Positions 8,576 through 17,616 are shown, counted from the stretch's first letter. The stretch: DNA of 64,000 nt from Halomontanus rarus (GCF_029338335.1 NZ_CP119796.1); one strand, 5' to 3'. Numbers and translations are program-made. The notes: generated from the letters alone by a model not told the origin.

Positions 8576-8781
8576 TCAGGAGGATGAGAGTTCGATACCG
8601 ACGACCTTCTCGAGGTGGCGGCCGACCTCGCCGGGCAACTGCGCGCCGAGGTCTCGGCTTTACCGGGCTTGATCCGTCCGCTGAGCGTCTCGAGGGGCGC
8701 TCGAGTCGCGCTCAGTGCGGCCTCCCGGGAGTCGAGCAGTGCACGGTGTTGAACCTCGCCGATGAATTCGTCGTATCGCAT
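8576..8781 (-). pseudogene. Frameshifted DUF2267 gene remnant
   Basis: Reading from the ATG at 8781 gives MRYDEFIGEVQHRALL, then ATRAPLETLSGRI, which is the start of a DUF2267 protein. About 45 codons in, after KAE, the frame loses the family. Shifting by one base restores it: DLGAQLPGEVGRHLEKVVGI, then a stop at 8576-8578. A missing G (GAGACCTC where GAGGACCTC is expected) explains the shift. The restored protein is about 68 residues, only the first half of the usual family length. So this is a dead or truncated gene, or, for the shift alone, a sequencing error. Confidence 0.7.
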
Positions 8782-9015
8782 ACACCGGGGTTCCGGCAAC
8801 CGAGCAGTTGGGCCTGCACCTTTCGATCGTAAGGGCCTGTACGAACTCGCTGTAGAGCTCTTCTGACGGATGAACTCCTCATCGGCGCGGTCTTCCTTCG
8901 GAACCCCATTTCCACCCGGGCGCATCGGTTGCGAACGACTCGAGAACGGAGATCGCTCGAGCGATCGCGTCTCGTAACCGAAAGACAGTTTTCCCGGACC
9001 GCGCTACCGGAACGC

Positions 9016-10197
9016 ATGCTTTCGATCGCGCTTGCCGGAAAACCCAACGCCGGCAAGTCAACGTTCTACACCGCGGCGACGATGGCCGAGGTGGACGTCG
9101 CGAACTACCCGTTCACCACCATCGACGCCAACCGCGGCGTCAGCTACGTCCGCACCGAGTGCCCCTGCCTCCAGCGCGACGAACGCTGTACCAGCGACAA
9201 CTGCCACGACGGGAAACGCTACGTCCCGATCGAGTTGCTGGACGTCGCCGGCCTCGTTCCGGGTGCCCACGAGGGGAAGGGGCTGGGAAACCAGTTCCTC
9301 GACGAACTCACGAACGCCGACGTGATCGTCAACGTCGTCGACGCCTCCGGCGGGACCAACGAGAAGGGCGAACCAGTCGACATCGGCGCACACGACCCGC
9401 TCGAGGACATCGACTTCATCGAGGAGGAGATGGACCTGTGGCTCGCGGGGATCGTCGAGAACAACTGGGAGTCCGTCGAACGAAAGTCCCGCTCACCCGG
9501 CTTCGACATCGACGACGTGCTCGCGGACATGCTCTCGGGTTTCGGAGCCTCACCGACGGCGATCGCGACGATCCTCCGGGACCTCGAGTACCCCGAGGAT
9601 CCGATTCAGTGGACCGACGAGCACCGCGAGGCCCTCGCGCGAGACGTCCGCGAGAAGACGAAGCCGATCGTCGTCGCCGCGAACAAGATCGACGTCGCCC
9701 CCGAGGAGAACGTCGAGCGACTGCTCGAGTTGGACAAGCCCGTGATCCCGACGACCGCAGAGGGCGAACTCGCGCTCCGCCGGGCGGCCGAGGGCGAGCT
9801 GGTCGAGTACGATCCGGGCGACACCACCCTCGAGATCACCGGCGACGTCAACGAGAGCCAACGCAGCGCACTCGAGGGGCTGGCCGAGACGATCGATCGC
9901 TGGGACGGCACCGGCGTCCAGGGCGCGTTGAACTACGCCGTGTACGACCTGCTCGAGCACATCACCGCCTACCCCGTCCAGGACGCCTCGAAGTGGTCCG
10001 ACGGCAGCGGGAACGTCCTCCCCGACGCCTTCCTCCTCCCCTCGGGGTCGACGCCCGTCGACCTCGCCTACGCCGTCCACTCGGACATCGGCGACGGCTA
10101 CCTCCACGCCGTGGACGCGAAATCCTCGCGAGAGGTCAGCGAGAGCCACCAACTCGAGGAGGGAGACGTGATCAAGATCGTCTCGACGGCGTCGTAG
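9016..10197 (+). CDS. ychF: YchF/OLA1-type GTP/ATP-binding protein
   Basis: This is a translation-associated P-loop NTPase of the Obg family that binds ribosomes. The 393 residues carry G1 (GKPNAGKST, 8-16), the switch ANYPFTTIDANRG, G3 DVAGLVPGAHEGKGLGN, G4 NKID (about 220), and a C-terminal TGS domain (about 300-390, LLPSGSTPVDLAYAVHSDIG). The four-Cys insert after G2 (ECPC...C...C) is also known in other archaeal YchF proteins. The ATG at 9016 gives the family's exact start (MLSIALAGKPNAG); an earlier ATG at 8929 adds an unrelated basic leader and is rejected. It is monocistronic by position. Whether it prefers ATP, as YchF does, cannot be read from the sequence. Confidence 0.95.
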   Translation: MLSIALAGKPNAGKSTFYTAATMAEVDVANYPFTTIDANRGVSYVRTECPCLQRDERCTSDNCHDGKRYVPIELLDVAGLVPGAHEGKGLGNQFLDELTNADVIVNVVDASGGTNEKGEPVDIGAHDPLEDIDFIEEEMDLWLAGIVENNWESVERKSRSPGFDIDDVLADMLSGFGASPTAIATILRDLEYPEDPIQWTDEHREALARDVREKTKPIVVAANKIDVAPEENVERLLELDKPVIPTTAEGELALRRAAEGELVEYDPGDTTLEITGDVNESQRSALEGLAETIDRWDGTGVQGALNYAVYDLLEHITAYPVQDASKWSDGSGNVLPDAFLLPSGSTPVDLAYAVHSDIGDGYLHAVDAKSSREVSESHQLEEGDVIKIVSTAS

Positions 10198-10266
10198 GCA
10201 CCATGGCTCGGCGGGTTTCGATCGACGACTGCCAGCCCTGTTGCTGCTCGGTGTGAGGGGCGCTCG

Positions 10267-10473
10267 TTACCCGTTCCCCCAGTCGACCATCGGAGCGAGG
10301 CCGACACCCCACAGGCTGCCGACGGCGGCGATGCCTGCAATTACTCCCGCGTGCTGGTCGTCGACGCCGAGTACCATCAGCGCCGTTGCGCCGACGAGGA
10401 AGGTCAGTAGTCCGAGGACGACGCCTGCGAGTGTCGTGAACTCGCCGCTGAGCCGGGAAACTGAGTGTATCAT
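10267..10473 (-). CDS. Small two-helix membrane protein
   Basis: This 68-residue protein has two hydrophobic segments (about 16-35 and 43-60) linked by the polar turn VDDQHAG. No family is recognised; small membrane proteins like this are common in haloarchaea. The ATG at 10473 is preceded by an AT-rich stretch (TTAATACTTAG at about 10494) that can serve as promoter, unlike the surrounding GC-rich DNA. Convergent with ychF and 101 bp from the UbiA gene on the same strand. Confidence 0.7.
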   Translation of the reverse strand: MIHSVSRLSGEFTTLAGVVLGLLTFLVGATALMVLGVDDQHAGVIAGIAAVGSLWGVGLAPMVDWGNG

Positions 10474-10574
10474 CGTATTAAGATACGATAAATTAATACT
10501 TAGAAGTGTGCATAGAATATTGGGCCTGACTCGGAGAAAGTCGAACGCGGTCGAAGCGTGCAATCCCTCTCGGT

Positions 10575-11441
10575 TCAGACGAATCCTTCGAGCGGCTCGA
10601 ACCAGACGGCCGCGACGAGTACGGCGAGAAAGACGTAGGTGCCGCGGATGAGCAACATCGTGGCGAGTTCCGGCTCCGCGCGGCGGGCGGCGAGGGCGAC
10701 GGCCCCGAAGGCTACCACGGCGAGGACCGAGGCGGGCGGAAAGATTCGGAGGGCGGCGAAGGCGACGACCACGAGCAGTGCGGTGGCCATCAATCCGTAG
10801 GCGACGGTGTAGGCGCGGTCGGGGCCGACGACGACCGCGACGGTTCGCTTGGCGATCGACCGATCGTAGTCGTAGTCCTGTGCGTCGTCGATCACTTTGA
10901 TTCCCGAGAGCAAGACGAGGAAGACGATCGCGAAGCCGAGGGGAATCCCCGCGAGCGCGCCGGTCTGGGCGGCGTATCCGCCGAGAATAGACAGTGCGAT
11001 CCCCAGCGGGTAGCCGGTCGTCGCCGTCACCGGGTTCGTATCGAGCTGTGGCGCGTGGTGGTAGGCGACCAGCCACGTCGGTACCGTCAGGGCGACGGCG
11101 ACCCAGCCGGCGACGCTCAGAAGAAGTCCACAGCAGACCGCGAACGCGGCCGTCGACGCCGCCAGCCCGAGCCGACAGCCGCGACTGGTCAGCGGATGGT
11201 CGTCGTCCTCGTCGCGGACGTAGAAGTCGACGTAGCCGTCCTTGATGTGGGCCGTGTACACCGCCGAAAACATCGCGAGGACGTGAAGCGTCGCCGACAT
11301 CGGATCGACGACGCCGCCGAGTAACGCCCCGAACAGCGAGGCTGCGAGCGGCGGGAGCATGAATACGGGATGGACTTGGGACAGGTACGCCTGCGACGTC
11401 ACCGCGATTCCCGATCCACCTCGCGCGAGCGCGAGTTCCAT
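10575..11441 (-). CDS. UbiA-family prenyltransferase
   Basis: This 288-residue polytopic membrane protein has about nine hydrophobic helices. The two Asp-rich loops expected for UbiA enzymes are present: KDGYVDFYVRDEDDDHPLTS (about residues 65-85) and IKVIDDAQDYDYDRSIAKRT (about 180-200), which bind the magnesium-prenyl-diphosphate. Archaeal members make ether-lipid, menaquinone or haem O precursors; neighbours do not tell which. The ATG at 11441 begins MELALARGG just before the first helix; the upstream extension is basic and low-quality. Confidence 0.88.
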   Translation of the reverse strand: MELALARGGSGIAVTSQAYLSQVHPVFMLPPLAASLFGALLGGVVDPMSATLHVLAMFSAVYTAHIKDGYVDFYVRDEDDDHPLTSRGCRLGLAASTAAFAVCCGLLLSVAGWVAVALTVPTWLVAYHHAPQLDTNPVTATTGYPLGIALSILGGYAAQTGALAGIPLGFAIVFLVLLSGIKVIDDAQDYDYDRSIAKRTVAVVVGPDRAYTVAYGLMATALLVVVAFAALRIFPPASVLAVVAFGAVALAARRAEPELATMLLIRGTYVFLAVLVAAVWFEPLEGFV

Positions 11442-11645
11442 ATTTCGAGTGACAACGGACTGGAGTATAATACCGGGGCCTCGAGCGCCGCGACGTGAGG
11501 CGGTAGCGCCTCGAAGTCCCTCTCCCCGCGTTTCGATCGAACCGATTTCGATGGGTCGAGAAGGGCCCGAGAGTAGCCGAACGGCGCCGTTTTTGTCACC
11601 GAATCCACACCTATTTGCCGAGGGACGACGAACGTTCCGGATGCT

Positions 11646-11831
11646 ATGACCGGACGTTTCGACACGCAATCGTCGCTGCTTACCGCGTTCGGGGTCCTGA
11701 TCGCCCTCGTTGCTGTCGTCGGCACGCAGGTTCTCGGCTGGGAGTGGGGCACGGGACAACTCGCGCCGACGGTGATCGGTCTCCTCGTCGCCGCCATCGC
11801 CGTGCTCGTGTTCGTCCGCCGCTCGAGTTGA
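11646..11831 (+). CDS. Small two-helix membrane protein
   Basis: This 61-residue protein has two membrane helices (about 11-30 and 41-57) and a positively charged end (RRSS). It has no recognised domain. The composition fits a real haloarchaeal membrane protein rather than a random frame. It is divergent from the UbiA gene, with a short AT-rich element (CACCTATTTG, about 11610) some 30 bp before the ATG. Confidence 0.6.
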   Translation: MTGRFDTQSSLLTAFGVLIALVAVVGTQVLGWEWGTGQLAPTVIGLLVAAIAVLVFVRRSS

Positions 11832-11934
11832 GACGAGTGTGAGGGGAGGCGGGCCCGGACGCAGGACTCCCGCCCGACTCGAGCGACCGCCGGTCGCTCG
11901 ATCCCGGCCTCGCGGTCGGAATCCGCCGGACCGT

Positions 11935-12085
11935 TGCGGGTAGCGTAGGCGTACGCGTTGTCCACAGCGGGGTGTTCTGGGTGTATACTCCCGCAGATGC
12001 GGTGGAAGATCCCCTCATTGCGCCCCGGTGAGCCGTCGTGCTCTCGGCGTTCGAGCGAGTCGTCACACGCCACGCACAGATTCAT
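11935..12085 (-). other. Possible small Cys/His protein, start recognisable, end unclear
   Basis: From the ATG at 12085, divergent from the TPP-enzyme gene, the frame reads MNLCVACDDSLERREHDG, then GIFHRICGSIHPEHPAVD and AYAYATR. The CxxC plus His/Cys spacing looks like a zinc-binding fold. The composition is protein-like for about 50 codons and then becomes arbitrary. No stop occurs for several hundred bases, and the frame would run through the gene at 11646-11831. It may be a small gene with a decayed 3' end. Not assigned to any family. Confidence 0.35.
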
Positions 12086-12110
12086 ACGTCGAGTCGTCCG
12101 AAACCCGAAC

Positions 12111-13886
12111 ATGACGGAGACGACCGGTGCCAGAATCGGTGCGGACCTGTTCGTCGACGCCCTCGAGCAGTACGGGGTCGAACACGTGTTCGGCAATCCG
12201 GGGACGACGGAACTCCCGGTGATGAACGCCCTGAGCGGGAGCGACCTCGAGTACGTGCTGGGGCTCCACGAGGATATCGCGGTCGGCGCCGCCGCCGGCT
12301 ACGCGACGACGCGGCGGTATCACGCGGACGACGCGACCGAAAGCGAGGGAGCGGTCGACCCCGGCGGATCGGGCGTGAACCCCGTCGGCGTCGTCAATCT
12401 CCATCTCGCGCCGGGGACCGCCCACGGGCTGGGGAACCTCTACGCCGCGATGGTCGCCGGCGCACCCCTCGTCGTGACGGCCGGCAACCACAGTACCGAC
12501 TTTCGTCACGAGGAGCCCGCGCTGTCGGGGGATCTGGTCGACCTCGCGGATCCGTTCACCAAGTGGAGCGCGGAGGTGCTCGACGTCGAGACGCTGCCCA
12601 CTATGCTCCGGCGGGCGTTCAGGGTCGCGCTCACCCCGCCGAGGGGTCCCGTCTTCCTCGCGCTCCCGCTGGACGTGACGATGGCGGAAACCGACGCGAC
12701 GCCGGAGCGGCTCGGTCCGATTCCCTCGGCCGGCCGGGGTGACGCCACGCAGATCGACCGCGCGGCCGACCTCCTCGTCGACGCCGACGAACCGGCGCTG
12801 ATCGTCGGGGACGGGGTCGCCCGCGCCGGGACCGACGCGATCGACGCGGCCGTCGACTTCGCGGAGGCAGCGGGCTGTCGCGTTCACGGCGAAATCCTCG
12901 CGAGCGAGGTGAACTTCCCCGGCTCTCACGACCACTGGGTGTCCTACGTTCCGCCCGACGAGGACCTCGCTGCGCGCACGATGGACGCGGACACGCTGGT
13001 CTTCGTCGGGACCTCGACGAACACGACGCTGGTCAGCCACGACGACGCCCTGGTCGATCCGGAGACGACGTGCATCCACGTCGGCGACGACCCGTGGGAA
13101 CTCGGGAAGAACCGGCCCGCCGACGCGGCCGTCATCGGCGATCCCGGCGAGGTACTCGCCGACCTCGCGACGCGGCTCGAGGACCGTCTCGATCCGGAGA
13201 CGAGACGGGATCGGCTGGAATCGATCCGCGATTGGCGCGCGAACGTCGACGTCAGTCTCGAGGATACCGTCGGATCGGTCGGCGACGACGAAGGCGAGTC
13301 CGAGCGGGACGGCGGCGAGGCGGACGACGAGGGGGCGCACCCGTCGAAGATCCGCCTCGTCGAGGAACTCCGCGAGACGGTTCCCGATCCGTACGTCGTT
13401 GACGAGGGAGTCACGTCGAAGTACGCCCTCATGTCGAACTGGCCCTTCGAGGCGCAGGGGTTCGTCTCGAACAAGGGCGGCGGACTGGGATATGGGCTCC
13501 CGGCCGCCGTCGGCGCCGCGATCGCCGAAGCGGAACGCGACGAGCCGCGGAACGTCGTCGGCTTCGTCGGCGACGGCTCGTACCTCTACTACCCCCACGC
13601 CCTCTACACCGCGGCGCGAAACGACGTCGATCTCACGGTCGTCGTCTCCGACAACCAAAATTACCGCATCCTGAAGGACAACATGGAGAAGCAGTTCGGC
13701 GGGGGCGACGACGACCACGAGTTCGTCGGCATGGACTTCGAGCCGTCGGTCGACCTCGTCGCAAACGCCGAAAGTCACGGTGCGGCGGCGGAACGGGTCG
13801 ACGACCCCGACGAGATTAGGCCTGCGATCGAACGCGCAATCGAGCGCGATGGACCGTCCGTCGTCGACGTGCTCGTCCACGACTGA
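12111..13886 (+). CDS. Thiamine pyrophosphate-dependent enzyme, acetolactate synthase / benzoylformate decarboxylase type
   Basis: This is a 591-residue TPP enzyme of the three-domain POX fold. The N-terminal Pyr domain starts GADLFVDALEQYGVEHVFG and holds NPGTTELPVM, with the catalytic Glu of the family nearby (GLHEDIAVG). The central domain is around residues 215-400. The C-terminal PP domain has GFVGDGSYLYYPHALYTAA and the metal-binding VVSDNQNYRIL. It likely decarboxylates a 2-oxoacid or joins two; the substrate is not clear. A genuine acetolactate synthase normally has a small regulatory subunit gene nearby, and none is present, which favours a decarboxylase or other carboligase. An acidic insert (about 385-415) precedes the PP domain. 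The ATG at 12111 is chosen over longer frames because homologues begin at GADLFVDAL. Confidence 0.85.
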   Translation: MTETTGARIGADLFVDALEQYGVEHVFGNPGTTELPVMNALSGSDLEYVLGLHEDIAVGAAAGYATTRRYHADDATESEGAVDPGGSGVNPVGVVNLHLAPGTAHGLGNLYAAMVAGAPLVVTAGNHSTDFRHEEPALSGDLVDLADPFTKWSAEVLDVETLPTMLRRAFRVALTPPRGPVFLALPLDVTMAETDATPERLGPIPSAGRGDATQIDRAADLLVDADEPALIVGDGVARAGTDAIDAAVDFAEAAGCRVHGEILASEVNFPGSHDHWVSYVPPDEDLAARTMDADTLVFVGTSTNTTLVSHDDALVDPETTCIHVGDDPWELGKNRPADAAVIGDPGEVLADLATRLEDRLDPETRRDRLESIRDWRANVDVSLEDTVGSVGDDEGESERDGGEADDEGAHPSKIRLVEELRETVPDPYVVDEGVTSKYALMSNWPFEAQGFVSNKGGGLGYGLPAAVGAAIAEAERDEPRNVVGFVGDGSYLYYPHALYTAARNDVDLTVVVSDNQNYRILKDNMEKQFGGGDDDHEFVGMDFEPSVDLVANAESHGAAAERVDDPDEIRPAIERAIERDGPSVVDVLVHD

Positions 13887-13888
13887 TA

Positions 13889-13964
13889 CGGTCTCCCGTC
13901 GATCAGTCCGGTACAACCGTGACCGACCTGTGGTTGTACCGGTACATCGTCACAGCGAACCGTC
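13889..13964 (+). repeat. Intergenic hairpin repeat, family II, copy 1
   Basis: This begins 2 bp after the TPP-enzyme stop. A perfect 11-bp stem, CCGGTACAACC / GGTTGTACCGG (13908-13918 with 13932-13942), encloses GTGACCGACCTGT. It is followed by a second hairpin, AGCGAACCG / CGGTTCGCT (13954-13977). A diverged copy in the same orientation lies at 36093-36169, sharing CTGTCGATCAGT-like and GACCGACCTG blocks and the GCGAACCGTC end. It may be a terminator, a mobile repeat, or both. Confidence 0.65.
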
Positions 13965-14037
13965 CGATCGGTTCGCTCACGACGAGAATCGGGCGAGAAC
14001 GGAAACGACCACGGAACTGGCCGTGTGAAACCCCAGT

Positions 14038-14316
14038 ATGACCGACGACGTACTCGACGCGCGAGCCCGCGAACTTCACGCCCACCTCGAGGCGACCGCG
14101 GAACTGCCGATCGATCGGGAGACGAACCGCTGGCTCGGCGAGGCCGAAGCGGTCGCCCGCGACGCCGCGAGGAGCGACCTCTCGGCGGCGGTCGTGAGAG
14201 AACGGATACGCCACGTCGAGGACCTCCTCTCGGAAGTCGACGGGACCGGCCACGAGGCGGGAAACGAGCACCTCGAGGCTGCGCGAACCCTCTGTCGGGA
14301 GATCGTGAGCGGGTGA
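14038..14316 (+). CDS. Small acidic helical protein, unknown function
   Basis: This 92-residue protein is highly charged and predicted helical throughout (LDARARELHAHLEATAEL, then RERIRHVEDLLSEVDG). It has no membrane segment, signal or Cys. Similar short hypothetical proteins occur in other haloarchaea to my memory, but no function is known to me. It has its own promoter space behind the family II repeat and precedes the ATP-grasp gene by 96 bp on the same strand. Confidence 0.7.
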   Translation: MTDDVLDARARELHAHLEATAELPIDRETNRWLGEAEAVARDAARSDLSAAVVRERIRHVEDLLSEVDGTGHEAGNEHLEAARTLCREIVSG

Positions 14317-14412
14317 GTGCACCGTCCAGCCTCAATCATCTTTCGGTCCGATTCAGTTTCGGGAGACCGGCGTCACCATTAAGATTCTATCACACAATTT
14401 ATATCGTACCTG

Positions 14413-15630
14413 ATGTCTGTCGAATCTACTCCATGGGGCGAGACCCAGTCGGCGGTCGTTCCGGGCATCTCGGCACCGAGTTCGGTCGCGTGCTTACGAT
14501 CGCTCGGCAAACGCGGCATCCGGACCATCGCCGCCTCGAGCGACGAGACGACCCCCGCATTTTCGTCGCGCTACTGCGACGAATCGGTTCTGGTTCCCTC
14601 TCCCCACGACGATCTGGTCGCGTACAAGGACGCGCTGCTCTCGCTCGCGATGCGCCCGGACGTGCTGACGATCATCCCCGTCCGCGAAGAGGACGTCTAC
14701 GTTCTGGCGCGGTATCGCGAGGAGTTCCAAGAACACGTGAGTACCCCCTGGCCGGAGTTCGACACGCTCGCCGGCGTCCAGGATCGGATTCGCCTCTTCG
14801 AGGCCGCAGAGAACGCGGGCGTCGCCGCGCCGGACACCCGGCTGCTCGACGATTCCGTCGAGTGGAACCCGGAGGAAGAGTGGATCGTCAAGGCGCGCTA
14901 CTCGATTCTCGGCGACGGCTACGTCGACTGCGAACCCGAGTCGTGCGTCGCCCCGCCGTCGACGAGATACCTGCCGCCGGGAGTCACGCCCGACGTGGAC
15001 GCACTCACCGAGGAGATGGGCCACGTCCCCCTCCTCCAGGAGTTCATGCCGACGACCGACGAGTACGGCTTCTTCGCCCTGTACGACCACGGCGAGCCGC
15101 TGGCGACCTTCCAGCACCGCCAACGTCGGGGCTGGAGCTACGCCGGGGGCCCGAGCGCGTTCCGCGAGTCGGTTCGCATTCCGGACCTCGAGGAGTCGGG
15201 GCTGGCCCTGCTCGACGAACTGGACTGGCACGGGCTCGCGATGATCGAGTTCCTCCGCGACGAGGAGACCGGCGAGTTCAAACTCATGGAGATCAACCCC
15301 CGGTTCTGGTCCTCGCTGCCCTTCTCCGTGCGAGCGGGCGCTGACTTCCCCTACTACTACTGGTTGCTGGCGGCCGGCGAGGAGGATCGGATCGATCACG
15401 AGTACCGGGCGAACATCGGCGGCCACCTCCTGCGCGGAGAACTCCTCTACCTCCACTCCGTGCTCACCGACGAGGTCGACCTCGTGGAACCGCCGGCGTT
15501 CTCGAGTGCGCTGTCGGACGTCGCGGAGTCGCTGTGGGAACACCCGCGGTTCGACTACTTCCAGACCGACGACGTTCGGCCGTTCATCCGGGACATGCGG
15601 AACACGTACGGCGCGTTCCGCGATCAGTAG
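14413..15630 (+). CDS. ATP-grasp enzyme (carboxylate-amine ligase-like)
   Basis: This is a 405-residue ATP-grasp fold protein resembling haloarchaeal carbamoyl-phosphate-synthase-like ligases. The N-terminal part (about 15-110) is a Rossmann-like pre-ATP-grasp domain (VVPGISAPSSVACLRSLGKR). The ATP-binding domains follow: EEEWIVKARYSI (about 155-165), PLLQEFMPTTDEYG (about 205-218) and the metal site FKLMEINPRFWSSLPFSV (about 290-307). Such enzymes couple a carboxylate to an amine or thiol, using ATP. The substrate is unknown. Start ATG 14413 sits behind an AT-rich stretch (CACAATTTATATCG) typical of a promoter. Confidence 0.85.
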   Translation: MSVESTPWGETQSAVVPGISAPSSVACLRSLGKRGIRTIAASSDETTPAFSSRYCDESVLVPSPHDDLVAYKDALLSLAMRPDVLTIIPVREEDVYVLARYREEFQEHVSTPWPEFDTLAGVQDRIRLFEAAENAGVAAPDTRLLDDSVEWNPEEEWIVKARYSILGDGYVDCEPESCVAPPSTRYLPPGVTPDVDALTEEMGHVPLLQEFMPTTDEYGFFALYDHGEPLATFQHRQRRGWSYAGGPSAFRESVRIPDLEESGLALLDELDWHGLAMIEFLRDEETGEFKLMEINPRFWSSLPFSVRAGADFPYYYWLLAAGEEDRIDHEYRANIGGHLLRGELLYLHSVLTDEVDLVEPPAFSSALSDVAESLWEHPRFDYFQTDDVRPFIRDMRNTYGAFRDQ

Positions 15631-15674
15631 GATCGCCGTTTCGTCGCCTCGTTCGCAGTCGAGCCGTTCCAGCC

Positions 15675-16796
15675 CTACTGCACCGCTCGCGTCGCGTCGC
15701 CGATGATCTCGAGGGCCTCCTTCAACTCCTCCATTCCCGTCGCGTAGGACAGTCGCGCGTAGCCCGCTCCCTGCTCGCCGAACGCCTCGCCGGGGACCAC
15801 CACGACGCCGCGGTCGATCACCTCCTCGCACCAGCCGTCGGGGACCTTCGGCATCGCGTAGAACGCCCCGTTCGGGGTCGGGACCTCGAGGCCCGCGTCG
15901 GCGAGGCCGTCGAGGACGACATCCCGGCGCCGTTCGAACGCCGAGACCATCTCCTCGACGCAGTCCTGCGGACCGGCGAGTGCGGCTTCGGCGGCGTACT
16001 GGGCGGGCGCGGAGGCGCAGGCCTGGGCGTACTGGTGGACCCGGAGCATGCGCTCGATTCGGTCGTTGGGACCGACGACCCAGCCGAGTCGCCAGCCGGT
16101 CATCGAGTAGCTCTTCGAGCAGGCGCTGACGACGACGACGTTACCCGAGGTCGAAAACTCGAGGGGCGAGCGGTGGACGCCGTCGAACACGATGTGCTCG
16201 TACACCTCGTCGGAGATGCAGAGCACGTCGTGTTCGTCGGCGATCCGGGCGAACTCGCGCATATCGTCCTCGCTCTGGACGGCGCCCGTCGGGTTCGCGG
16301 GGCTGTTGACGACGAACGCGGCGGTGTCGTCGGTGATCGCCGCCTCGACTGCGGCGGGGTCCACCGTCAGGTCCTCCCGCAGGGAGACCGGCTTCGGCGT
16401 CCCGCCGGCGATCCGCGTCAGCGCGTCGTAGGAGACGAAGCCGGGGTCCGGAAAGATCACTTCTTCGCCGGGGTCGACGTGGGCCTCGAGCGCGAGGTGG
16501 AGCGCCTCGCTCCCGCCGGACGTGGCGATGGCGTCCTCCGGGCGAACCTCGAGGCCGTAGTCGCGGTCGTACTTCGCCGAGATCGCCTCGCGCAGTTCGC
16601 GGGTTCCCTTGTTCGAGGTGTAGCCGTCCGTGGCGCCGCTCTCGATGGCCTCGATGGCCGCTTGGCGGGCGTGGTCCGGCGTCGGGAAGTCCGGTTGCCC
16701 GAGGCCGAGGTTGATCGCGTCGTCGCCGGCGGCCTCGAACACTTCTCGAATTCCGCTGATCGACACCTGTTCGACCCGGTGGGAGAACTTCGTCAT
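15675..16796 (-). CDS. Pyridoxal-phosphate aminotransferase, class I/II
   Basis: This 373-residue fold-type I aminotransferase resembles archaeal aspartate/aromatic transaminases. Visible landmarks are GLGQPDFPTPDHA (about 33-45), NSPANPTGA (about 165-173), CISDEVYEHIVFDG (about 195-208) and the PLP lysine in VVSACSKSYSMTGWRLGW (about 228-245). It moves an amino group between an amino acid and 2-oxoglutarate; the preferred amino acid cannot be told from sequence alone. It is convergent with the ATP-grasp gene, with only 44 bp between stops, so both probably share a terminator. Confidence 0.92.
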   Translation of the reverse strand: MTKFSHRVEQVSISGIREVFEAAGDDAINLGLGQPDFPTPDHARQAAIEAIESGATDGYTSNKGTRELREAISAKYDRDYGLEVRPEDAIATSGGSEALHLALEAHVDPGEEVIFPDPGFVSYDALTRIAGGTPKPVSLREDLTVDPAAVEAAITDDTAAFVVNSPANPTGAVQSEDDMREFARIADEHDVLCISDEVYEHIVFDGVHRSPLEFSTSGNVVVVSACSKSYSMTGWRLGWVVGPNDRIERMLRVHQYAQACASAPAQYAAEAALAGPQDCVEEMVSAFERRRDVVLDGLADAGLEVPTPNGAFYAMPKVPDGWCEEVIDRGVVVVPGEAFGEQGAGYARLSYATGMEELKEALEIIGDATRAVQ

Positions 16797-16920
16797 GACT
16801 GAGATGGTGGCCCCGAATCGGATAACTGTTGACGTTTTTCGGCGTCTACGACCGAAAGTAGTCGACTGACCGACAGTCCGGCCAGAACGAATTTACCTCC
16901 GCTGTGACTGTACGCTACTG

Positions 16921-17574
16921 ATGACTACACGGAGATCTGTTCTCGCGGCGGGGGCGACGGGGACACTCGCCCTCTCGACGGGCTGTCTGGGATTCGTACT
17001 GGGTGAGCCACTCGAGTTCGAAGCCTCGAAAGTCCTCCCGACGGACGCGGCGCTCGCCGAAACCGGCTACGAGCACCACGATTCGGGCTGGGAACGAATC
17101 GAAGAGACCGTCTCGCTGGGCGTCAAACGCGAGATCCACGCGAGTCTCTGGAACGCAGTCTACTCGAAGGAGGTCTCGATACAAGGGCAGCGACAGGAGG
17201 CTGCGATGTTCGCCGCCGTCTCGCTTCCGGCGATGGAGGTCGCTGGCTCGGTGCAGAACCCGCTGGACGACATGGACAACCGGGAAATCCTCGACGAGGT
17301 GCGCGGTCAGCTCGAAGGCAACTACGGGAACCTCCGAGATATCCGCCACCACGAGCGAATCGTCGTTCGGATCCTCGACGCCGACCGGTCGGTCGACGTC
17401 TACACCGCGACGACGGACCTCGAGGGCGAGGAGATGGAGATTCGACTCCCGCTGACGACGTTCAGCCACGAGGACGACCTGCTGGTGCTCGTCGGCGGCT
17501 ATCCGCGACTGCTGTCGGACGAAGGCGTCAATATCGAAGTGCTGATGGAGTCGGTCGAGCACCCGCTCGAGTGA
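16921..17574 (+). CDS. Secreted lipoprotein-like protein (DUF6517 type)
   Basis: This is a 217-residue exported protein. It has a twin-arginine signal (RR at 4-5), a short hydrophobic stretch and a lipobox-like STGC at about 19-22, which predicts lipid anchoring outside the membrane. The mature part opens LEFEASKVLPTDAALAETGY and contains repeated beta-strand patterns (VDVYTATTDLEGEEMEI). I believe this is the haloarchaeal DUF6517 family, whose role is unknown. It is preceded by the promoter-like GAATTTACC about 28 bp before the ATG. Confidence 0.8.
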   Translation: MTTRRSVLAAGATGTLALSTGCLGFVLGEPLEFEASKVLPTDAALAETGYEHHDSGWERIEETVSLGVKREIHASLWNAVYSKEVSIQGQRQEAAMFAAVSLPAMEVAGSVQNPLDDMDNREILDEVRGQLEGNYGNLRDIRHHERIVVRILDADRSVDVYTATTDLEGEEMEIRLPLTTFSHEDDLLVLVGGYPRLLSDEGVNIEVLMESVEHPLE

Positions 17575-17616
17575 TCGCTCGCCGCCGTTGGACGGACTCT
17601 TCTCACAGCGCCACCG

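Noticed and set aside
12063..13916. Antisense open frame of 617 codons opposite the TPP enzyme
   Set aside because: No domain features, arginine/valine mirror composition; it is a shadow of the sense gene.
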